From: JBAZLV01 sp041650055
GTDB lineage: Bacteria; Nitrospirota; UBA9217
Length of the DNA: 64,000 nucleotides
Reading direction: 5' to 3'
Assembly: GCA_041650055.1 (NCBI GenBank)
Contig: JBAZLV010000002.1
Location: forward strand, 62,001 to 126,000
Position 1 is the first letter of the stretch; each line of letters opens with the position of its first letter. Below the pieces are notes generated by a model. It did not search any database. It was not told where the DNA came from and worked only from the letters and a program-made list of their open reading frames with translations. Positions 9,652 through 18,366 of this stretch are shown here, piece by piece. A program made the position numbers and the translations under genes.

Positions 9652-9897
9652 TTAAATATCATCGAGTTTATTGCGTCCGTGAATCAACGCTTCAAGGTCA
9701 TCAAGAAGAAAGTTCATGTCATCCTGATATATGAGCCCCTTTGTCTGGAGCCTTTTATAGAGTATGGATACCCGTATTTCGCTCCAATCCTCACCAACCA
9801 TGTTTCTCATGGCTCGATCAATGTGTTCGCTTGCTATGCCACGCTCCATGAGCTTAAAAACAAGATACATTAAATGAGCATCATACGGTACTTTCAT
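9652..9897 (-). CDS. Small conserved-looking protein of unknown function
   Basis: An 81-residue, probably all-helical, soluble protein that I do not recognise. It is supported as a real gene by a good ribosome site (CAGGAGAATTTTT before ATG) and by its own intergenic space on both sides. It is rich in charged residues, has no cysteine and no membrane segment, and begins MKVPYDAHLMYLVFKLMERG. It lies 93 bases upstream of mlaE in the same orientation, so it might be co-transcribed with the lipid transporter. Confidence 0.7.
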   Translation of the reverse strand: MKVPYDAHLMYLVFKLMERGIASEHIDRAMRNMVGEDWSEIRVSILYKRLQTKGLIYQDDMNFLLDDLEALIHGRNKLDDI

Positions 9898-10082
9898 AAA
9901 AATTCTCCTGAATCATAAAATTCCGTTGTGCGACGTTACTAAATTATCATATTTTTTTAAAAAGAGCAATGGTCAAAACAGGGGATTTTTCATCTTAACG
10001 GTAAATTGCAAAAAACAACATAAAAAATCCAATAACATTGTGATCAATCCGATACAGAATACGAATTGTCATGAACGGCAAA

Positions 10083-10445
10083 TTAAAATTCATTACTGGA
10101 AAGCATGATCAAGGTGCACGACTCAACAACCTCAATACCTGCTTGTCGTAATTGAGTATAGGCGGTGTGATTTTCAGTTCCCGGATTAAAAATAATGCGC
10201 CGGGGTTTGATGCGGACGGCCTCATCAAGCATGGATGTTTGATGAGCTGCGCTTATGTACACGGTAATGGTATCAATATGCTCAGGAATCTCGGCAAGGG
10301 AGGGATAGGCTTTCCGTCCGAGCACTTCCAGACGTGCGGTTGCAACAGGAATAGGATTATGCCCTTTTTTTTCCAGTGCTTTCATTGCCTGATAGGAATA
10401 CCGATCCTTTTTCGGACTTGCGCCTACAACGGCAACATTTTCCAT
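10083..10445 (-). CDS. CoA-binding domain protein (YccU/DUF succinyl-CoA ligase alpha-like fold)
   Basis: A 120-residue single-domain Rossmann protein of the CoA_binding family (VAVVGASPKKDRYSYQA at the N-terminus; IIFNPGTEN and a final GIEVVESCTLIML). Homologues bind CoA or related nucleotides, but the substrate is unknown. The start at MENVAVVG is chosen because AGAAGGAA precedes it; a longer frame reaching upstream would overlap the ferredoxin gene and does not resemble the family. It is the third gene of the rubredoxin-ferredoxin operon. Confidence 0.85.
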   Translation of the reverse strand: MENVAVVGASPKKDRYSYQAMKALEKKGHNPIPVATARLEVLGRKAYPSLAEIPEHIDTITVYISAAHQTSMLDEAVRIKPRRIIFNPGTENHTAYTQLRQAGIEVVESCTLIMLSSNEF

Positions 10446-10461
10446 GCATCGTTCCTTCTGC

Positions 10462-10650
10462 TTATTCGCTCCAGCTGATCGCCATAACAGGGCATACATC
10501 AATAGCTTCCTGACAGTTGCAGGTATTACATTTGTCCGGGCCGATGACATGGGCCTTGTTATCATCCTGAAGTTGAAAAACCTGAGGACAGAGCTCGATG
10601 CATGCGCCGCAGCCGATACACGTGTCGAAATCCACAACAGGAACTTTCAT
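10462..10650 (-). CDS. [4Fe-4S] ferredoxin
   Basis: A 62-residue electron carrier. The first motif CIGCGACIELCP and the distal CP (DVCPVMA) supply the four ligands of one [4Fe-4S] cluster; two further cysteines in KCNTCNCQEA could form the disulfide seen in monocluster ferredoxins of Thermotoga type. It follows rubredoxin by 35 bases and precedes the CoA-binding gene by 16 bases, implying one small redox operon. Confidence 0.93.
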   Translation of the reverse strand: MKVPVVDFDTCIGCGACIELCPQVFQLQDDNKAHVIGPDKCNTCNCQEAIDVCPVMAISWSE

Positions 10651-10685
10651 CTCCGTCTCCTTTTACTCATGTGAACGGTAGTATT

Positions 10686-10844
10686 CTATATTCGTTCAAA
10701 CGCTTCTTTGCCAGCGCCGCAGATGGGGCATACCCAGGAATCGGGAATTTTTTCAAAGGGCGTTCCTGGTGCAATGCCATTGTCCGGATCACCTGCAGCA
10801 GGATCATAAATCCAGTCACAGATTGTACATTTCCATTTTTCCAT
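10686..10844 (-). CDS. Rubredoxin
   Basis: A 52-residue FeS4 electron carrier, short enough to be missed by length-filtered gene callers. Both ligand pairs are present: KCTICDWIYDP near the N-terminus and VCPICGAGK near the C-terminus. AGGAGG precedes the ATG by five bases. In anaerobes rubredoxins commonly donate electrons to oxygen- or superoxide-reducing proteins, but none is encoded nearby, so the partner is unknown. Confidence 0.96.
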   Translation of the reverse strand: MEKWKCTICDWIYDPAAGDPDNGIAPGTPFEKIPDSWVCPICGAGKEAFERI

Positions 10845-10933
10845 CAAATCCTCCTGATATGTCTAAAGTTTTTATACGTCGTTTGTTAATAAGCCGGACA
10901 CAAGAGGCCATTGTGTACAAAAATGATAATGAC

Positions 10934-10942
10934 AGTATAGCA
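10934..10942 (-). promoter_or_regulatory. Extended -10 promoter upstream of rubredoxin operon
   Basis: On the minus strand the sequence is TGCTATACT, an extended -10, about 90 bases upstream of the rubredoxin start. There is no clear -35. It lies between the efflux operon end and the redox operon. Confidence 0.5.
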
Positions 10943-10976
10943 TATCAGAATAAGATTTTTTTTAAAAATACTGGGG

Positions 10977-12104
10977 CTAACGCAACCGCTTTTTAAATCG
11001 TGCAACGCTGAGTGCCATAACAACGAATCCCAGTAGAAAAAGTATAACCATCTGTGACCAAAGAATATCAAGACCAATCCCCTTCAAGAATACCCCTCGA
11101 ATGATGATCAGGAAGTATCGAAGCGGGTTAATATACGTCACATATTGAAAAATTTCCGGCATACTTTCTATGGGGAATGCAAAACCGGACAGGAGAATCG
11201 CAGGCATGATAAACAGCATTGATGCCATCAGTGCCTGCTGTTGCGTTTTTGATACCGTCGATATAAGCAGCCCGGTACCTAACACCGACAGAAGATAAAT
11301 TCCTGTGCCCGCAAGAAGAATCAGAAGTGATCCCCGTATCGGCACCCCGAACCAGAATATTCCTATCAGCGTTATCAGGAACATGTCGATGAAGCCAATC
11401 ACCGCAAAAGGGATTGTTTTGCCGAGCATAAGCTCAAGGGGCTTGATAGGTGTTACCATCAGTTGCTCCATGGTCCCCACCTCACGTTCCCGCACCACTG
11501 CCATGGAAGTAAGCATGAGCGCGATAATCAGAATAACGGTGGCGATAACACCAGGAACGAAATAATTTCTGCTTTTCAGATCAGGATTATACCAAGAGGT
11601 TGAACGCAGATCGATTGTTGCCCCTCCAGCAGTGTTCTGTCTCATCTGTTTTCTCGCATACGCACCAATGATTCGGTTTGCATAACCTTGGGCAATCAAC
11701 GCGGTATTTGAATACGTTCCGTCCACGATTACCTGGACCTCAGTGGAAATGCCTTTCTCAATATCTTTTCCGAAACCACGGTTAATCTGTACAGCACATA
11801 TGACCTCACCTCTATCAAGCAGATCTCTTATTTCTTCAACCGATGCTGCTGTATGCGTTATGGTGAAATACCCTGATGCATCAAGCTTCTGGATCAGTTC
11901 CCTGCTTTCTTTCGATCTATCGAGATCAAGAACCGTTGTGAGAATATTATGAACATCCACGGTGACAGCATAGCCAAAAAGAAAAAGCTGTATAATCGGG
12001 GGACCGAAAAGTAAAAATCGCAGTTTTTTGTCTCGGAAGGCTTGGATAAATTCCTTGATAATGATTTGTTTTATCCGTTCAAAACTCTGTTGCCAATATC
12101 TCAA
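10977..12104 (-). CDS. ABC-2 type efflux permease (YbhR-like)
   Basis: Membrane permease of 375 residues with one N-terminal segment (LRFLLFGPPIIQLFLFGYAV), a large periplasmic domain, and five C-terminal membrane segments. ABC2_membrane motifs around EREVGTMEQLMVTPIKP are clear. It starts with TTG preceded by AAAGG. It lies 11 bases after a paralogous permease, so the pair probably form a heterodimer, as YbhS and YbhR do in the E. coli YbhGFSR exporter. It is the last gene of the operon. Confidence 0.9.
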   Translation of the reverse strand: MRYWQQSFERIKQIIIKEFIQAFRDKKLRFLLFGPPIIQLFLFGYAVTVDVHNILTTVLDLDRSKESRELIQKLDASGYFTITHTAASVEEIRDLLDRGEVICAVQINRGFGKDIEKGISTEVQVIVDGTYSNTALIAQGYANRIIGAYARKQMRQNTAGGATIDLRSTSWYNPDLKSRNYFVPGVIATVILIIALMLTSMAVVREREVGTMEQLMVTPIKPLELMLGKTIPFAVIGFIDMFLITLIGIFWFGVPIRGSLLILLAGTGIYLLSVLGTGLLISTVSKTQQQALMASMLFIMPAILLSGFAFPIESMPEIFQYVTYINPLRYFLIIIRGVFLKGIGLDILWSQMVILFLLGFVVMALSVARFKKRLR

Positions 12105-12115
12105 GGGAACCTTTC

Positions 12116-13225
12116 TTATACAACATTCTTTTTGAATTTTTTATTTGCCAGTACAAATACAATAATCCCGTACAAGGTCAAGAGCAACGCTTCGCCAACA
12201 AGAAGATTGAATGAACTTCCTTTCAAAAATAGATCCTTGAGGATGGAGACAAAATAACGTGCTGGGAACAAGTAGGTGACAACTTGTAATGGTTTTGGCA
12301 TATTTGAAATAGCAAACAAAAAACCCGAGAGCAGGAATGCGGGAAGAAAGGTACTTAAAAGAGCCATTTGGCTCGCCACGACCTGCGTCCGTGCAACGAT
12401 CGAGATAAAAACGCCCCAGCACAGTCCTCCAAAAAGGAAAATACACGAGAACGAAAACAGCAGAACAAGGCTCCCGCGAAGGGGTACCGCGAAGAGAATC
12501 GTACCCATGAAAACGGCTATCACCGTGTCAATGAGACCTATTATGAAATACGGAATGAGCTTCCCGATAATAAGTTCTGAAGTCTTGATCGGTGTTGCTA
12601 TTAATTGTTCCATGGTGCCCCGGTCCCATTCTTTCGCAATCGTGAGCGACGTAAGAAGGGCTGCAATGACTGACATAATCAGGGCGATCAAGCCGGGAAT
12701 GATAAAATTTTTTGATTTTAGTTCTGAGTTGTACCACACACGGCTTCGGACATCTATCAGCGATGCTATTCGTACGCCCGCGAGCCGTTGTGCATATTGT
12801 TCAGTAATTGCCGTGATATATCCCTGTGCAATCGTTGCTGTATTTGCATCACTCCCGTCCATGATCACACCAATGTGTGCCTTTTTAATTGTTACAATAT
12901 TTTTTGAAAAATCGAGAGGGATCATAACAGCAAGTTTTGCCTTACCGGAATCGAGATATTGGTCAATGTCGTGGTAGCGATCAGCATACCCTATCATGGT
13001 GAAATAACCCGACTCTCTGAGTTCTGCTACGAATTCCCGGCTCATACTGGTTTTATCAAGGTCATACACCACGACAGGTATATCGTTAATGTCGATCGTG
13101 ATAGCATATCCGAAAATGACCAGGAGAATTACCGGCATAAGAAATGCCATAGCGAGGCTGAAGGGATCGCGTCGGATCTGAAGAATTTCTTTTTGAGCTA
13201 TGGCTTTGATGCGGAGCAATCGCAT
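12116..13225 (-). CDS. ABC-2 type efflux permease (YbhS-like)
   Basis: A 369-residue permease paralogous to its downstream neighbour. It has an N-terminal membrane segment, a periplasmic domain and C-terminal membrane segments with the EWDRGTMEQLIATPIKTSEL motif. GAGAGGG precedes the ATG. The two ATPases directly upstream and the HlyD adaptor in the same operon define a tripartite drug- or bile-type exporter; the substrate is not evident. Confidence 0.9.
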   Translation of the reverse strand: MRLLRIKAIAQKEILQIRRDPFSLAMAFLMPVILLVIFGYAITIDINDIPVVVYDLDKTSMSREFVAELRESGYFTMIGYADRYHDIDQYLDSGKAKLAVMIPLDFSKNIVTIKKAHIGVIMDGSDANTATIAQGYITAITEQYAQRLAGVRIASLIDVRSRVWYNSELKSKNFIIPGLIALIMSVIAALLTSLTIAKEWDRGTMEQLIATPIKTSELIIGKLIPYFIIGLIDTVIAVFMGTILFAVPLRGSLVLLFSFSCIFLFGGLCWGVFISIVARTQVVASQMALLSTFLPAFLLSGFLFAISNMPKPLQVVTYLFPARYFVSILKDLFLKGSSFNLLVGEALLLTLYGIIVFVLANKKFKKNVV

Positions 13226-13254
13226 ATCCCTCTCTCGCCTTTCATACGAAGGGA

Positions 13255-14187
13255 TCAGGAAACCTCGATCAGTGTTACAAAAACATCTTCAAGCGATGGG
13301 ACAATTCGTTCTATTCTTCGGGGTATGATGTCCGATTGTTCCAGTATCTCCCGGATCATTGGACCAGTATGTGTACTACTCGAAACGATTACATGGAGTA
13401 TATTTCCAAAAATAGCAGCATCGAAGCCGTGTGTGCTCAATACATCAAGCGCTTCCACAGGCCGATCAGCCTCAATTTCGAGCACGTCTTTGGTCATGTA
13501 TTTTTGTTTTAATTCATCGGGGGTCCCTTCTGCGATGATCTTTCCCCGGTAGATAAGGGCAAGGCGGTCACAATAGTCTGCCTCATCCATATAATGAGTC
13601 GTGACAAAAACCGTTGTTCCAACAGCAGACATATCATAGATGAGGTTCCAAAAGTTTCTTCGAGAAATAGGATCTACTCCTGAGGTAGGCTCGTCGAGAA
13701 ACAGTATCTGCGGCTCATGGAGAATGGCGCAGCCGAGGGCAAGTCTCTGTTTAAAGCCAGTCGGTAGTGTCTTGGTAATCGCATCCTTTCGGTCAGAAAT
13801 GCCTGCCATAGACAGAACCCACTCTTTGCGTGCAGCCTTTTTCTCCTCGGGGACATTATAGACACCACTAAAAAAGTTTATATTCTCAATCACCGTTATA
13901 TCATCATACAGAGAAAATTTCTGGGACATGTATCCGATGTTCTGTTTGATTGATTCCGACTGGGTTGTGATATCATTTCCCCCTACCGTCCCCGTACCGC
14001 TTGTAGGCATAAGAAGTCCACAGAGCATGCGAATGGTCGTTGATTTGCCCGCGCCGTTTGGACCAAGAAAGCCAAAAATTTGTCCCTTTCTGACTTCAAG
14101 GCTGATATTGTCCACGGCAATAAAGTTGCCGAATGTGCGAGTGAGTCCCTGAACTTTTACGGCAATGCCATTTTTATTGTCTGTCAT
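13255..14187 (-). CDS. ABC transporter ATPase (second half of a YbhF-like pair)
   Basis: A 310-residue ATPase with Walker A (GPNGAGKSTT), Walker B (ILFLDEPTSGVDP) and a DUF4162-like C-terminal extension. Its signature motif is LPTGFKQRLALG instead of canonical LSGG, so the two nucleotide sites formed with the neighbouring ATPase may be asymmetric. E. coli YbhF carries two such domains fused; here they are separate genes 33 bases apart. No strong Shine-Dalgarno precedes the ATG. Confidence 0.92.
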   Translation of the reverse strand: MTDNKNGIAVKVQGLTRTFGNFIAVDNISLEVRKGQIFGFLGPNGAGKSTTIRMLCGLLMPTSGTGTVGGNDITTQSESIKQNIGYMSQKFSLYDDITVIENINFFSGVYNVPEEKKAARKEWVLSMAGISDRKDAITKTLPTGFKQRLALGCAILHEPQILFLDEPTSGVDPISRRNFWNLIYDMSAVGTTVFVTTHYMDEADYCDRLALIYRGKIIAEGTPDELKQKYMTKDVLEIEADRPVEALDVLSTHGFDAAIFGNILHVIVSSSTHTGPMIREILEQSDIIPRRIERIVPSLEDVFVTLIEVS

Positions 14188-14220
14188 AGCTGGTAGAAAT
14201 CCATTCTTCGCATTGTGGTC

Positions 14221-15144
14221 TTATCGTGCCACCATCGTAATAAAAACATCTTCCAGCGATGGAACAACATATCGGTGGTTTTTTATCAAAACACCTGCGT
14301 GAAGAAGCTCTTTCAGGAGTATATCCACTCGTTCTTTGCTCTCAAGGGTTATATGTAGTTTGTCACCGTACATACTGACACCCATTACCCCATCAAGCGT
14401 TTTTACAATCTTCTGTGCAACACGCGCATTATCTGTCCACACCTCTATCATCAACAAACCAAGAGAAGTTTTGACTTTTGCCGGGGTATCTTCAACGAGA
14501 ATATTTCCCTGATGCAGAAGCCCGATCCTGGTACACCGTTCTGCTTCGTCGAGATAGGCAGTGGAAATAATGATCGTAATATGCTCCTTCAAGAGGTCAT
14601 AAAGAATCTTCCAGAAATCCCTGCGTGATACGGGATCGACACCGTTCGTGGGTTCATCGAGAAATAATATTTCAGGAGTATGAATCAGGGAACAAGCAAG
14701 TCCGAGTTTCTGTTTCATGCCTCCTGAGAGTGCACCAGCGAGACGGTCCTTAAATGGTGTAAGATTGCTGAAACCGAGCAGCCGGTCAATGCGAGGAGGG
14801 CGATCACGGTCTGGCACTTCATAGATATCCGCATAAAACCGTATGTTTTCCATAACCGTCAGGTCTTCATACAGCCCGAAGCGCTGGGACATATATCCGA
14901 TTTTTTCCTTGATCTTTTCACCTTCGGTACTGATCGAATGTCCCGCAACCCATGCCTCACCAGCCGTAGGAGTCATGATTCCGGCGAGAAGTCTCATGAC
15001 CGTGGTTTTACCCGCACCATCAGGCCCCACAAGACCGAAGAGCTCGCCTCGGCGAATCTCAAGGTTGAGTTTATGAAGCGCCGTTATGGTTCCAAATTGT
15101 TTAGTAAGCTCAATCGTTTTAACAGCAATCTGCATATTTTTCAA
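14221..15144 (-). CDS. ABC transporter ATPase (first half of a YbhF-like pair)
   Basis: A 307-residue ATPase with Walker A (GPDGAGKTT), canonical signature LSGGMKQKLGLA and Walker B (ILFLDEPTNGVDP). The boundary start is a TTG overlapping the stop of the DUF333 gene; an ATG three codons later (MQIAVKTIEL) is an equally possible start. It likely pairs with the adjoining ATPase to drive the two permeases. Confidence 0.92.
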   Translation of the reverse strand: MKNMQIAVKTIELTKQFGTITALHKLNLEIRRGELFGLVGPDGAGKTTVMRLLAGIMTPTAGEAWVAGHSISTEGEKIKEKIGYMSQRFGLYEDLTVMENIRFYADIYEVPDRDRPPRIDRLLGFSNLTPFKDRLAGALSGGMKQKLGLACSLIHTPEILFLDEPTNGVDPVSRRDFWKILYDLLKEHITIIISTAYLDEAERCTRIGLLHQGNILVEDTPAKVKTSLGLLMIEVWTDNARVAQKIVKTLDGVMGVSMYGDKLHITLESKERVDILLKELLHAGVLIKNHRYVVPSLEDVFITMVAR

Positions 15145-15446
15145 GGATTGCTCTGCTGATGCACCGATTCGTTCTGGTTATTGTTTTTTACTTTTTGATA
15201 GCGAGCACCGCATTCATTTCTGAAAAAGGCCCATTCTTCGCATTCCGTCTTGTCAGGAAACATACAGATGCCATGCTGGCTGCCGTCAGGCATGGTTCGC
15301 AGTTCATTCACATAGCCCGATTCAACACAATAAACCGATGCGGGATTTGCAATAGCAGAAATGGCATCGGGAAAGCTAAACCAGGAAATGAGCATCGCTG
15401 TACCGGAAAAAAGCACGACTTTTATTCTCATTGCTCGGTTGTTCAT
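15141..15446 (-). CDS. DUF333 putative exported protein
   Basis: A 101-residue protein with an N-terminal hydrophobic signal or anchor and a DUF333 domain (NPASVYCVESGY, GICMFPDKTECEEWAF). Related domains in Enterobacteria are exported 'hemolysin-like' proteins of unknown function. It overlaps hlyD by four bases upstream and the first ATPase by four bases downstream, so it is translated with the exporter. A DUF333 protein embedded in an efflux operon is unusual; a periplasmic accessory role is inference. Confidence 0.82.
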   Translation of the reverse strand: MNNRAMRIKVVLFSGTAMLISWFSFPDAISAIANPASVYCVESGYVNELRTMPDGSQHGICMFPDKTECEEWAFFRNECGARYQKVKNNNQNESVHQQSNP

Positions 15447-16279
15447 CGTGGAGCCTCTGGAAGTCGTATGGTTACATCTGCGGGCATCCCTGGTTTTAAT
15501 TCATTGTTTTCATTCTTTACTTTCACCTTTATACCAAAGACAAGCTTCACTCGTTCTTCGTGGGTCTGGATGTTCTTCGGTGTGAATTCAGCTTCAGAAG
15601 AAATGTAACTTATCACCCCCTGATAAACCTTGTTGGGATAGGAATCCGTCCGTATCTCCGCCTGCTGACCGATTTTTACCAAACCGAGTTTATCTTCCTT
15701 AATATAAACTTTTATCCAGGGGCTCTCGATATCCCCAAGGGTGAAGATCGGGACACCAGCTGCCACGGTTTCTCCCTGCTCCACATTCTTCCTCAGAACA
15801 ATTCCTGATACCGGAGAATACAGCATTGTGTCTTTTAGTCTCACTTCAGCGGTCTGAAGAGCCGCCCGAGCCAGATCCGCCTGGGAGCGTGTTGCATCAA
15901 ATGCGGTCCGTGCCGCATCCATCTGCTGTGCGGTGATAACTCCCTGGGCGTACAACGGTTCGAACCGTTCGATATCTTTTTGCGCCTTAAGAAACTGCGC
16001 TTCTGCATTTCTGACACCTGCTCGATACTGGGTAACCAGGCTTTCTAATTCCGCTCGATCAAGAACCGCTACTCGTTCTCCTGTGCTTACCAACCTGCCC
16101 TCATCTGTAAAAAGAGACTGGACGCGCCCGGGAATTTTAAAGCCTGCCTGGATCTCAGTTATTTCAACATTGCCGGAAAGCAGGAGTGTAGTATCTTGAG
16201 CGGAATTTTTGAATCGCAAATACATGATCAGCGCAAAAACGATAAGAACAAGACCGATAAGTATTAATTTTTTTTCCAT
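15443..16279 (-). CDS. HlyD/YbhG family membrane fusion protein
   Basis: Periplasmic adaptor linking the ABC exporter to TolC. A single N-terminal membrane segment (LILIGLVLIVFALIMYL) is followed by a lipoyl/barrel-sandwich half (GNVEITEIQAGFKIPGRV), a helical hairpin rich in Ala and Gln, and a return half (VSGIVLRKNVEQGETV). I start at MEKKLIL because GTGAGG upstream is the ribosome site rather than a GTG start. 278 residues. Confidence 0.92.
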   Translation of the reverse strand: MEKKLILIGLVLIVFALIMYLRFKNSAQDTTLLLSGNVEITEIQAGFKIPGRVQSLFTDEGRLVSTGERVAVLDRAELESLVTQYRAGVRNAEAQFLKAQKDIERFEPLYAQGVITAQQMDAARTAFDATRSQADLARAALQTAEVRLKDTMLYSPVSGIVLRKNVEQGETVAAGVPIFTLGDIESPWIKVYIKEDKLGLVKIGQQAEIRTDSYPNKVYQGVISYISSEAEFTPKNIQTHEERVKLVFGIKVKVKNENNELKPGMPADVTIRLPEAPR

Positions 16280-16312
16280 GCAATTATTCCTCACACTCAG
16301 ATCATATAGTAT

Positions 16313-17605
16313 TCATCTGGTTCCGTAGAGAGTAACCAGTTCTTTTCCCATCGCGTACCAAAGGCTGGCTTCTGCACGGACAGCATCATAGCGGGCTTTC
16401 CACCAGTTGGTCTGGGCGGTGGATACCAGGGTAACTGCATCAAGCACTTCGAGCGCGGTACCGACGCCTTCTCGATACCGGAGCTGCTGCAACCGAAGAT
16501 TTTCCTCTGCTTGCGCAACGGATGTCTTCATGACATCAATCTTTTGAATAGAACTTTCCAGATCAAGATGTGCATTTTTGACATCGAGCTGCACGGCATC
16601 CATAATTTTTTCACGAGTAAATTTGAGCGATTGCAGTTGGCCGCGATTCATCGATATCCGCGCGCTCGTTGCTCCTCCTGACCAGAGATTGAGGTTCACG
16701 CCTGCTATGACAGACCAGTTATGCTGGTGCACCATATAAGGATTCTCCTGGTATTGATACCCTCCCTGAAGAAAAAAATTCGGCCAGTATTCCGCTCGCA
16801 CTGTTTTTATGGCCTCTTCCTTGCCTGAAATTTCTGCGTCAAGGATTTTAATTTCCGGGCTCGCTGCGAGGGCTGTTTTCCATGCCTCGTCAAGCGTTAG
16901 AGAGGGAAAAAGATTTTTTTCTATCTCAACCGGATACAGGGGTTCGTTCAGGGAACGCGCCAGAAGACTGTTGATGCGCGAAATACGGAGCGATCGTTGG
17001 TTGTCTGCAGTCAACTGTCGCTGGCGAGAATCCGCCAACCTGACATCAGCCTGAAGCACTTCGTTTCTCGTTGCAACACCACTCTTGAACCTGGCTTCTG
17101 CATCTTTTTTATGTCCTTCATACCGCCTGGTATCCTCTGTGGCAACCTGAAGTTGTTTTTCCGCTTCCAAAAGATTGCAATAGGAGATTATAAATTCAAG
17201 AATCGTGCGGTTCTGTGTCCGGCGTGTGGAGATTTCCCGGGCCTGCAAGGAATATTTTGCAGCTTCCACAGACGAAAGCGTCTTGCCAAAATCGAAAAGA
17301 AGCTGTGTGGCACGGACGCCATAGGTTATAAAATTATCGTCCGATGTTGGGACGATCTGGCTGCCAAATTTCGCCTGGGGCTGATACTGGAGCCAGGTTT
17401 GATTCGCATATAGGTCAATGTGGGGAAACAGGGCTGAACGAGGCACGGAAACAGCGGCCCGTGCAACGTTTTCATCGGATCGGCTAATTTTAATATCGCG
17501 TCCATTCGTGAGAATACGTGTAATCCCCTCTTCAAGAGTCATCCCGTGCCCTCTGAAAGGAATCAGAATAACAGCAACAACAATACTAAAAATAAACGGC
17601 TTCAT
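16313..17605 (-). CDS. TolC family outer membrane efflux protein
   Basis: Outer membrane channel of the tripartite exporter. It has a signal peptide (about residues 1-20), then two OEP repeats of about 200 residues with long amphipathic helices and short strands, ending in GVGTALEVLDAVTLV and a final helix. 430 residues is typical of TolC. It is the first structural gene after tetR, with a 9-base gap, and precedes hlyD by 33 bases. Confidence 0.92.
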   Translation of the reverse strand: MKPFIFSIVVAVILIPFRGHGMTLEEGITRILTNGRDIKISRSDENVARAAVSVPRSALFPHIDLYANQTWLQYQPQAKFGSQIVPTSDDNFITYGVRATQLLFDFGKTLSSVEAAKYSLQAREISTRRTQNRTILEFIISYCNLLEAEKQLQVATEDTRRYEGHKKDAEARFKSGVATRNEVLQADVRLADSRQRQLTADNQRSLRISRINSLLARSLNEPLYPVEIEKNLFPSLTLDEAWKTALAASPEIKILDAEISGKEEAIKTVRAEYWPNFFLQGGYQYQENPYMVHQHNWSVIAGVNLNLWSGGATSARISMNRGQLQSLKFTREKIMDAVQLDVKNAHLDLESSIQKIDVMKTSVAQAEENLRLQQLRYREGVGTALEVLDAVTLVSTAQTNWWKARYDAVRAEASLWYAMGKELVTLYGTR

Positions 17606-17614
17606 AACAATCTC

Positions 17615-18232
17615 CTATTGCGAATCACAGGAAACAATTGTTTTTTCAAACTGGCTCCATACTTTCATGCCTTCCTGTACGAGCGAAAAGGAAAAACCGC
17701 TTAATGACCATCGAAAAGCAAGACCCTGGATCATGCCGACAAAAAGTAAAGCCGTTGTACGGGAGTTAATATCCTGTCGTATCTTCTTTTCCACTTGTCC
17801 TTTCCGGATAAAGGAAGCCAACTTTTTTGAAAAACCATACATGGTAGCAAGGACATTGGCGCGAAGATTTTTGCTCACATGAAGTTCCTGAGAAAACATA
17901 AATCTCGAGATACCCGGATTCTTCTCCATAAATACAAGCTGCAACTTAAAAAATTGCTTCAGCATAGTGAGCGGCTTTTTTTTCTGGATGGCGTTCTCCA
18001 TATTTTCTCGAATACGGTCACGGATGAATTCAAATGCTACGATATAGATTTCATCCTTGTTTTGCAAATGCCGGTACAGATTTGCCTCGGACATTCCTGC
18101 TTTTTTTGCAATGGCAGATGTTGTCACATTGCCCATTCCTTTTTTTCCGGCAATGCTGAAAACCGCCCGCACGATCTGTTCACGACGGATACTTCCACTT
18201 ACCTTCTTAACCGGATGCACTTCTGCAGACAT
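17615..18232 (-). CDS. TetR family repressor of the efflux operon (CecR-like)
   Basis: A 205-residue regulator with an N-terminal helix-turn-helix (VTTSAIAKKAGMSEANLYRH) and a C-terminal ligand-binding helical domain. CGAGGAG lies six bases before the chosen ATG (MSAEVHPVKK); an upstream ATG would lie in the operator region. It heads the operon tetR-tolC-hlyD-DUF333-ATPase-ATPase-permease-permease. A 20-bp palindrome overlapping its transcription start is the likely autoregulatory operator. The arrangement resembles cecR-ybhGFSR of E. coli. Confidence 0.9.
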   Translation of the reverse strand: MSAEVHPVKKVSGSIRREQIVRAVFSIAGKKGMGNVTTSAIAKKAGMSEANLYRHLQNKDEIYIVAFEFIRDRIRENMENAIQKKKPLTMLKQFFKLQLVFMEKNPGISRFMFSQELHVSKNLRANVLATMYGFSKKLASFIRKGQVEKKIRQDINSRTTALLFVGMIQGLAFRWSLSGFSFSLVQEGMKVWSQFEKTIVSCDSQ

Positions 18233-18243
18233 AAAAACTCCTC

Positions 18244-18263
18244 GTAAGTAAATATTCACTTAC
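18244..18263 (-). promoter_or_regulatory. Operator palindrome of the tetR-efflux operon
   Basis: GTAAGTAAATATTCACTTAC is a 20-bp near-perfect palindrome (nine of ten pairs). It starts directly next to the -10 hexamer on the promoter-proximal side and covers the expected start site at about 18257. Size and placement fit a TetR-family site that blocks initiation. Confidence 0.8.
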
Positions 18264-18292
18264 ATTGTAGCTATGAAACTTCTCTGTGTCAA
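18264..18292 (-). promoter_or_regulatory. Sigma-70 promoter of the tetR-efflux operon
   Basis: On the minus strand TTGACA and TACAAT are separated by 17 bases: a near-consensus promoter abutting the operator. Confidence 0.85.
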
Positions 18293-18329
18293 TTGATTTA
18301 CAGGAAGGAGTGAGAAATTGATATTTACA

Positions 18330-18358
18330 TTGCGGAATAGGTTCATACCCCGTATACT
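18330..18358 (+). promoter_or_regulatory. Promoter of the thermonuclease gene (leaderless)
   Basis: TTGCGG and TATACT are 17 bases apart; the -10 ends eight bases before the ATG and there is no Shine-Dalgarno between them, so the 5' leader would be 0-2 bases. Confidence 0.6.
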
Positions 18359-18366
18359 GACTCCCT

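Noticed and set aside
12276..12977. Plus-strand open frame of 233 codons
   Set aside because: It lies entirely opposite a well-supported ABC permease and has the basic, Ser/Arg-rich composition of an antisense shadow; no ribosome site.
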